This document shows positions 58,901 to 64,000 of a stretch of DNA of 64,000 bases, piece by piece. The stretch covers positions 558,001-622,000 of the forward strand of contig BQMF02000039.1 in the NCBI GenBank assembly GCA_027922465.2. The letters are read 5' to 3'. The position numbers and the translations under genes are program-made. Source of the DNA: Turritopsis dohrnii. Taxonomy: Eukaryota; Cnidaria; Hydrozoa; Anthoathecata; Oceaniidae. The notes beneath the pieces were generated by a model that did not search any database, was not told the origin of the DNA, and was given only the letters and a program-made list of their open reading frames with translations. The stretch's first letter is position 1, and every line of letters begins with the position of its first letter.

Positions 58901-61900
58901 CAAATCTTGAATGTTCACAATAAACCATTGTTCATAATAGTAGAAAATAGGACAAGAAAAAATGTCTAAAAAAATTATTGGTCGTTAGTTCTCCTTTAAG
59001 GACATAAAAGTACTAGAAACTTCAAATTACAAACATTTTTCATTTTTCTGAGAGTACAAATGAAATAAAATCTCAAGATCCAAAGTTGCCTTTAAGAAAT
59101 TTAATTTGCTTAACCAATTATTGTTAGTAATGGTCACACTAACCTTATTACATAAATCTAATCTCTCTTCATATACATCTAGAACAGTTGTGATGCTTTG
59201 CTGTGGTAACTGTTTCAACCATTCAGTATCAAATTGACCTGGTTGTTGTAAGGAAGCATCAAAATGAGATGATGACTTTCGGTTTGTCATTTGTCTTTCC
59301 ATGGAGTTGAATGGAGTTGAAAACCTTTCCCTTCGAAAAATCACTTTAGACGAATCAAGCTAGAAAAAAGAACAAAAAAGGGAGCAGTAAATAATTTTTA
59401 TGGAAGACAACTTTGTTTGAACAGCAGAATTGACACACAGATCTCATAACAAAGCACATACAGACTGTCTTATTTCTGTTGATAATAGTCTGTTTCTGTT
59501 CTGCAGATTTTCTTCCAAGTGTTTCAAAGCCAATGGTTCACTGACTGTCTCAACATCAGCAATACCAGATATCACCTCTCTAAATGGTGGTGCGGTAAAT
59601 GAAGGATTATTAGAAAGAAAATCAACAATGAAAAAGATTTGAATAAGAATTTCCCTAGCATGTGACAACAATGGAATTATCTTCTATATAATAGCGAGTG
59701 TGTGTCACACTTTTTTTTTAGACTGATAAATTTTGTTGAATTTTACACTCAAAATCTTCTTAATCATGGTCATATTTTTCGTTAGACCATACGTTTTGTT
59801 ACGATAGTAGCACATGGTGTGACGTCAGTTTTTTTGTTTTATCGTCACGGGGGAACCATTGTTTCCAATTCGGTGATTTAATTTTTCTTCACGGGAATTG
59901 CACACGGGAAAAGCGAATATGACACATCTTTTTCAAAGTTAAACTCGGTAAAAATTTTTACCCGGGTTACTAGTTGTATATTTGCAAATGTATATTTTTT
60001 TTCTATGGAAGTCTGAATGGCATGCAAGAATCATTTTGCAACTCAATTCTTGATAAAAACTATTTTTCTTGACTCCTTTGTTTCCTTCAAAAATTGACAG
60101 TATGATGCTTGAGGCTAGAGTTAATATTTTCCAACTTCAGAATAATCTAATTGAATTATGTTATTCAATGTACAACAGAGATTATGTCATGTCATTCCTT
60201 CGGATATCTCATCAAACAACTCCCTAGTATCTGTATCATGCATCACTTAGTTGAGTAAAACAAGTTTCAAGTAAATCCTGTCTTCCACACCATCTTTCTC
60301 TCTTAGGTTTAAATCACTGTCGGTTTTCACAAGCAGTATACAGTGTTGAATTTTCAAGAAAAAAGTTGAAGAGCTGTGTAGTCTGTGTATGCAGCAACAC
60401 CAAGTCATAAAATATTATTGATAAGGCTTCATATTATGTGTGTCAATATCTGTCATGTCTAACTATTTTGGTAAAAGTAAAAATTCAAATCTTTTCTGTT
60501 GGAACTATTGTATATTATCTGTAGAGAGAATTGAACATTGAATACCATACTTTGTAATTTCGTGAACCACTAGAAATGTCACATGAAGGTCTTGTATCAA
60601 GTAGTTCCTATGGTGTTATTACATAATTTGAACAGAGGAAAAAATATACATACTTTATATGAGGCTGAACAGATTCCATGTTATAAGGTTTGCATAACAT
60701 TGATAACAGCACTGAGTTTGAGACAAAGTTAAATCTTGGAAAGGCCTGGTGACATAGAAATGATGTAACAATAAATTATCATTGTTCTTACAAAAACACT
60801 TCAAAATTGTTAAAAACACACACGGCACAACAAACCTTTCTTTTGCTGTCCAAATAGCCGTCAAGATCATGGAAACAACTTTCGAGATCTCTATAAATTT
60901 GCTTTAACGTTACCATGACAGACACATCACCACCTAAGCAACACTAAAAATATTGAAATTCAAAAAGTTGGTATGCATGTACTGTGGTTTTGTTGCCCAC
61001 ATTATCATCATTCACATAATGCATTACTTGGTAGCTTTTTGCTGAGAGCATGAGTTAATAGTGTTTTAGTGGAGCCTTTATAACTTTTTTTACAAATAAA
61101 TCAGCCATTTTTATGCCTGCATGGCATTCACTGTACAGAACTAAAACCCTATGAATGAGTGAATTCCAAAGAAATTATGTCTTGAAAATTTCAAAAACAT
61201 TTTACATCTACGTTTACAGTCTCATAAATATATTCCTAAAAAACTTAGTTATGCTGACTAAAAAGCCAATTAGTCTTAAAAATTCTTTAAAGATAAAATG
61301 GAACATTCTATTGTCTGCGAGGATGTCGTAAGGAAATGAACTAACTTGAACAACGTTAGATGTTTCAACTGTTTTCTTCATCAGCTTCATGTAAGATCGA
61401 TCTGCATGCAAGAAAGTCGCAAACTGCTGAGGTAATAACTGAAAAACGATATAGAGATGTGTCATCATCTACAGACCAGACAGAAGGCTGCAATGTGTTG
61501 TTACCTTGGCTGTCTCCTCTGAATTAAACACAGCTTCTAAATTCACCCACAATTCCTCAACACATAACCACTGAAAAAGGATTTAAACAGGTATAATTTT
61601 CTTTGACCTGATATAAGAATATTGTTTTCTTTAGGCATGGATATTTATTTTTACAAACACCTTATTTACTTAATCAAAAGCCTGTAATACAAGACTATTT
61701 CTTGTTTCGATTTTAGGTGAACCCACACCAAAGTACTTTCATATAATTTATAATATCCTTCAGCAAGATGTGACTGTTAGAACGTACCTGCTCAAGAACT
61801 TCACTAATTTCGTTTAACTTTACTGCCCAAGAAGCTGCTTCTTCACGTAATGGCTTGATATATTTTGATGCCAGCATCACAGACAATGATGTTTTCCCAT

Positions 61901-63516
61901 CTTCCAATATATCAAGCAGATAATTCATGTGGCTCATGTCAAAAATGATAACACCTCTGCTTTTAAACTTCATAAACTTCAAAATCTAGGTACCAAGTTT
62001 AAATCAATTATTATGCTTATTTGGCAAAAGACAACAAATTCAAAGCATAAAAAATATTTTGGATATAGTTATGAGATAAAAAGGATTGTACTAGTTCATC
62101 AGGTGAAGGTAAATAAATTTCCAACCTGTTCCGTCCATTCTTCTTCAATTTTTTGTAACTTTATTTCAAGGTCTAACTCGGCTTGGCTACTTTGAAAAAT
62201 TTTACTGATCTTCTCTTTATGACTAAAATACAAACAGTAATCAAAGCTTAAAAGAGAAGAACAAAGGCAACAATAAATAGAAATGAAAATATAGAACTGA
62301 TTCATAGAAAAATAAAATAAATTCAAAAAGTTGATAATACTGAAGATATGGCAAAAGAAAACATATTGGACTATCAAATGTTTCGGTGACAACAATAGAT
62401 ACATCCATGAGGAGTTACATAATAAAAATGCATGTGAAGGTTTATCATCTCAACATTTATTTCTAACACAACCCAAAATTAAAAATAATAATTAACTATT
62501 ATCACTTATTACTTTCAGTTAAACAGATACTAAATCAGCTGGACATAATTAATGTTTCAAAAAATCAACATTAATTCGACTATGTTCATTAGGTTGACAA
62601 AATTAACATTCATCAAATCTTCAAAACTTATAACTTCTTAATCATTATTGATAATCATACAACAAAAAAACGACGTACTTCAATAAACCGATATCCATGA
62701 TGTGATCAAGTTTTAAAATGTTTGCTTCCAACTGAAATGAATTCTTTGTGACATGCATTACTCTTAACCAGTGACGATTCCTTATTTCCTAAAGAAACAT
62801 CATACGCATAGTGTTAAGTTTTTTGACAAGTGAAACAGAAGTTAATTAACTTCTAAACCAATGCTACAAAAGCAATTTTTAAACATGTTAAAAACTGGAT
62901 CAGCTTAATTGCAAATTCATAACTCATAAAATTCAAAATGATGTCATCAGGTAAGTTTTTAATCAAAATTCGAATTTCAAAAAGTTTATCACAATTTCAG
63001 AAATTTTATCACAGTAATAGTTACCTTTGACGAGAGTTGGTGCAGTATTGGAAGGATTTCCAGGTAATTGTGCAACAAATTCTTGAGTTCCTTATATGCA
63101 AACCATAAATGGATAGCTGATGGTAAGCTGAGACACATATCCCACATGATTTGAATCTAAAGGTTTCAACAATAATGGTTTAAAAAACATACTAAAAATA
63201 CAAGTAACTCTAAAAAATTTCATTAACAACCTCAGTGTCTGCGGTTTCAAGGTGAACATCCGCCCAAAGTGTATCTCGAAAACTAAAGGAAAAAAAAATA
63301 GTTAAAATTTTAAAATCATAAACGTTTTTTCAAACATATTCTTCTAAACTTTAGCATACTTTAGTTGGAAAATAAAATAACAAAAGACAGAAAGAATACT
63401 TTAGTAGATTTCGTTAACATTGCAATTCAGCGGATTTACAACAGAATTACTTACATTGTGTCAAAATGAATATACTTTTGAAATAATTCATATAACATTC
63501 CAAGCAACTTTAATTC
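29958..63516 (-). CDS. DNHD1: divergent dynein heavy chain, DNHD1-like (5' end outside window)
   Basis: Seventy consecutive GT-AG exons join in phase to 10,770 nt (3,589 aa plus stop), running from the linker region to the C-terminal domain. The upstream tail region lies beyond the right edge. The order is that of a dynein heavy chain: linker, six AAA modules with the coiled-coil stalk and microtubule-binding region between AAA4 and AAA5, then the C-terminal barrel. Canonical dyneins hydrolyse ATP at AAA1. Here AAA1 has APDLIGKS and a Walker B CFKNF in place of CFDEF, and AAA4 has lost its P-loop. AAA2 and AAA3 keep GKT. This degeneracy suggests DNHD1, a dynein relative linked in mammals to sperm flagella. 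The symbol is tentative, and a divergent axonemal chain is the alternative. Exon coordinates are in the block entries. Introns are mostly 60-300 nt, with three swollen by transposons. Confidence 0.88.
33073..33195. repeat. ~35-bp tandem repeat in an intron
   Basis: About four imperfect units containing TGTAGCACCTTGATTGG and TTATTTAGA, ending 7 bp before the low end (donor side) of dynein-like exon 33203-33319. Recent local duplication seems likely. Confidence 0.8.
35591..36035. repeat. ~124-bp tandem repeat (about 3.6 units)
   Basis: Units share CCAATTTTAGTCAAACCTGG, TTCGAAATCAGCACCTTTCA and AAAATTGAAGAA. They sit in dynein-like intron 54. Unit divergence is moderate, so it looks like an old satellite-like array or the interior of a mobile element. 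Confidence 0.8.
36036..36340. repeat. short duplicated blocks with GCGCATGCGC motifs
   Basis: AAATGTAGTAACTCCG recurs at about 36053 and 36099. Two diverged copies of a unit starting CTATCAGGTGGC (36168 and 36290) each end in a GCGCATGCG palindrome (about 36196 and 36322). Intronic, no coding content. Confidence 0.55.
38997..41695 (-). other. dynein-like gene, exons 39-45: stalk and microtubule-binding region
   Basis: Exons 41450-41695, 41113-41279, 40790-41016, 40421-40676, 39804-40016, 39333-39553 and 38997-39172 (about residues 1884-2386). The first coiled coil covers exons 39-41 (ELKAKQMMGEKLELNKEYEQ). Exon 41 also carries an unusual acidic stretch, EDEFEWSDEHDELDDEYE. RLRAYQSPPALVGSVM in exon 42 matches the start of the microtubule-binding dom­ain (IKSFKNPPxxVxxVM), followed by a Ser/Lys/Arg-rich segment. 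Exons 44-45 (KRLDGLKHKREEKEKKLQK and AELVLLQQQYDE) form the returning coiled coil. Confidence 0.78.
41779..43507 (-). other. dynein-like gene, exons 33-38: AAA4 without P-loop
   Basis: Exons 43406-43507, 43087-43256, 42645-42831, 42373-42480, 42016-42155 and 41779-41910. IVLHNFNLQQIVNIHRVL aligns with the helix before the AAA4 P-loop. The following GNLIHVSWDLNQTKQMVQL (about 1696-1714) replaces GVGGSGRQSLTRLA, with no GxxxxGK. Downstream landmarks are kept: GFFNGLRAAVRMAGCDQKN, GEFPSLFGDNE, and FFCNSVKKNLHVVILTTP. Confidence 0.82.
44344..46885 (+). repeat. composite tRNA-like repeat, split by a TIR element
   Basis: Plus-strand copy of the family at 9905-10655: AGATTTCTGCAAAAGCAAG at 44344, the CTAGCAGTTTTTTGAAATCT block, then (after the insertion ends near 46491) the GTTCTCAACGTTTTGT block and a tRNA-Asn-like segment (46614-46675, with GGCACAGTTGG and GGTTTGAGCCC boxes). 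CAGATTTTGCAGAAATCTG and a CCCGTAAGGG hairpin follow at 46840-46880. Without the insert it is about 0.6 kb. It lies in dynein-like intron 30. Confidence 0.7.
44574..46491. mobile_element. 1.9-kb TIR element with CGTAA arrays
   Basis: Inverted ends are identical over at least 34 bp (ATTGTGACATGGAAAGCGAA onward at the left, complement ending at 46491) and flanked by TA on both sides. Just inside each end lies an array built from CGTAAG, CTTACG and TTACGCTTACGTAAGCGTAA palindromes (about 44650-44895 and 46195-46455). A ~110-bp stretch of the array is directly repeated between the two. The middle (44900-46190) has no recognisable gene. Non-autonomous; family unknown. Confidence 0.75.
47637..47698. 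repeat. (AATG)n microsatellite at a splice acceptor
   Basis: About 15 GAAT units abut the high end of dynein-like exon 47520-47634. On the minus strand they read (CATT)n and end ...TTCAG|TCTCGTG, so the microsatellite supplies the pyrimidine-rich tract and the acceptor AG of intron 27. Confidence 0.85.
49772..50819 (+). mobile_element. non-autonomous Helitron (1.05 kb)
   Basis: Starts A|TCTATATCTTAGTACACGG at 49772 and ends at 50819 with a GGTAAAAATGTTTACC hairpin, CGGGTTACTAG and T. Same family as 18349-19451 and 59683-59973, with extra internal sequence at about 50165-50720. Lies in dynein-like intron 19. No helicase or Rep coding region. Confidence 0.78.
51102..53527 (+). repeat. long copy of the composite tRNA-like repeat family
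   Basis: Begins GGATTTCTGCGAAAGCAAG with the AAACCTAGCGGTTTTTTG block at 51164-51181, and ends GATTTTGCAGAAATCC, TTCTGCCCGTAAGGGCA, TCTTGTTTGAATT at 53527. The 2.2-kb middle differs from the short copies and is T-rich with no recognisable protein. It may be a longer family member or two fragments that happen to be collinear. Confidence 0.5.
54592..55405 (-). mobile_element. Tigger/pogo-like element, 814 bp
   Basis: TA|CAGTAGACTCCCGGTTATT at 54592 and its exact complement ending at 55405, followed by TA. The TA duplication and the CAGT...ACTG ends fit the pogo/Tigger group. GAATAACCGAAGTTTCGAATAA-type subterminal repeats line both sides. An 84-codon minus-strand frame (54838-55092) may be the transposase C-terminal tail, since it ends in a basic SKLIENYF motif, but no catalytic motif remains. 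Lies in dynein-like intron 17. Confidence 0.75.
55790..57797 (-). other. dynein-like gene, exons 13-17: degenerate AAA1
   Basis: Exons 57492-57797, 57170-57406, 57012-57062, 56696-56916 and 55790-55947. VNDFEWKQIL and CNLTLVMSPATERC lead into APDLIGKSE (residues 661-669), where canonical dyneins have GPAGTGKTE. The invariant lysine stays but the first and third glycines are lost. Walker B is SWCCFKNF (about 709-716) instead of AWxCFDEF, so both acidic residues are gone. The sensor segment TMNPGY is replaced by FLTTSLEF. The small exon 57012-57062 has a weak acceptor and is the least certain in the gene. It is needed to link exons 14 and 16 without a stop. Confidence 0.75.
56545..56665 (+). 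repeat. Helitron fragment
   Basis: Contains GCATTTGGCATACGTCAG, GGGAGAACCATTGCATTGCA and CAATTGAATGTGGGATTTTT, all in the order seen in the Helitron at 49772-50819. Neither end is preserved. Confidence 0.55.
57903..63516 (-). other. dynein-like gene, exons 1-12: linker region
   Basis: Exons 63455-63516, 63231-63282, 63025-63156, 62679-62788, 62126-62222, 61788-61985, 61505-61570, 61346-61438, 60836-60943, 59462-59683, 59144-59359 and 57903-58256 (residues 1-570). Recognisable linker landmarks in order: IRNRHWLRVM...IMDIGLLK (RDRHW...LLDLGLLKY), YIKPLREEAASWAVKLNEISE, WLCVEELWVNLEAVFNSEE, ADRSYMKLMKKT, LESCFHDLDGYLDSKRK, and VPMVGLVEVWL...YPCQVGL...YFWTKE. The SEGE-type segment just before VPMV is not recognisable: exon 11 carries divergent sequence instead. 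Numbering starts at the first exon visible here, so the true first exon lies to the right. Confidence 0.85.
59683..59973 (+). mobile_element. short Helitron at an exon edge
   Basis: TCTATATAATAGCG at 59683 through a GGTAAAAATTTTTACC hairpin, CGGGTTACTAG (ending 59973) and T. This is a 291-bp deletion derivative of the family at 49772. Its first bases overlap the acceptor of dynein-like exon 59462-59683. Confidence 0.72.
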
Positions 63517-64000
63517 CTACATCCAAAAATCATAAATAAAGACAATAACAATAGACTTAATTTGCAACATCCAACATTGAAAGAATGACATAAGCTAAGA
63601 AAAAGAAGACAAGTGTTCTATATATTTGTGAAAAATTATAAAAGGTGAGATGAAATGATTTGGTCTCTGCATCAAAATGAGGGAATGGTGATTTTAAGAT
63701 CACACAAGAATCTATTATAAGTAATTTTGTCACATCAGTCTGAAACCAACCCATTACCCCTATATAAATTACCCCTATATTTAGAACCAATAGGGATATC
63801 TGAAGTTTTGGGGATCTGCAGCATTGGCGATGGGGTGACGAAAGAATATATCCAGAAACTTTTGAAGGTGGACCTATGCTATCATTTAAATCTTTAATTG
63901 GTATCAGTTGGTCGCAAGACAGCAATCCCATAATGTTTTCATCAGTTTCTCGATGGACACACTTTCCACTCATCATGTTCCTGATTCTATTTTTCATTAC
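63517..64000 (+). repeat. intron with Helitron fragment running off the window
   Basis: From about 63755, ACCAATAGGGATATCTGAAG, GCGATGGGGTGACGAAAG and GTTTCTCGATGGACACACTTT match the Helitron copies at 1694 and 49772. The 146-codon minus-strand frame across 63557-63997 comes from this repeat and the intron, not from a gene. The next dynein-like exon must lie beyond 64000. Confidence 0.55.

Noticed and set aside
63557..63997. 146-codon minus-strand open frame at the window edge
   Set aside because: It overlaps a Helitron fragment and intron sequence, and its translation matches no dynein segment.

Overview
The window reads as nuclear DNA of an AT-rich, intron-rich animal, and probably an invertebrate. 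The sequence shows multi-exon genes with GT-AG introns, many DNA-transposon and Helitron remnants, tRNA-like repeats and microsatellites. Operons, bacterial ribosome binding sites and CRISPR arrays are absent. A cnidarian or other early-branching animal would fit, but no marker in the window settles the taxon.

Layout. 1-7.2 kb holds decayed repeats: a retroelement integrase fossil, a degraded Helitron and a LINE reverse transcriptase fossil. At 7.3-8.1 kb are the last two coding exons of a minus-strand gene for mitochondrial ATP synthase subunit e (ATP5ME). 9.2-19.5 kb is a transposon graveyard: a Tigger/pogo-like element split by a composite repeat, a foldback repeat, two MITE-like elements, a hAT element carrying another TIR element inside it, and two head-to-tail Helitrons. 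At 21.4-23.2 kb is a two-exon plus-strand gene for a TRC8 (RNF139/RNF145) type membrane RING-H2 E3 ligase of 559 aa. At 23.9-29.4 kb a plus-strand, 13-exon gene encodes a 322 aa multidomain monothiol glutaredoxin (GLRX3/PICOT). From 30.0 kb to beyond the right edge runs a very large minus-strand gene. I could reconstruct 70 consecutive exons (10,770 nt, 3,589 aa, all in phase) encoding a divergent dynein heavy chain from the linker to the C-terminus. It resembles DNHD1: the AAA1 Walker B acid/glutamate pair and the AAA4 P-loop are lost, while AAA2 and AAA3 keep GKT P-loops.

GLRX3 and the dynein-like gene converge tail to tail, with 584 bp between stop codons and a candidate poly(A) signal for each. 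The genes have no evident shared pathway: one serves mitochondrial energy supply, one ER protein turnover, one cytosolic iron-sulfur handling, and one a cilium-type motor relative. The main unusual features are the motor's degenerate ATPase sites, a CKFS (not CGFS) second glutaredoxin site, and several places where mobile DNA abuts or forms splice sites of the dynein-like gene.
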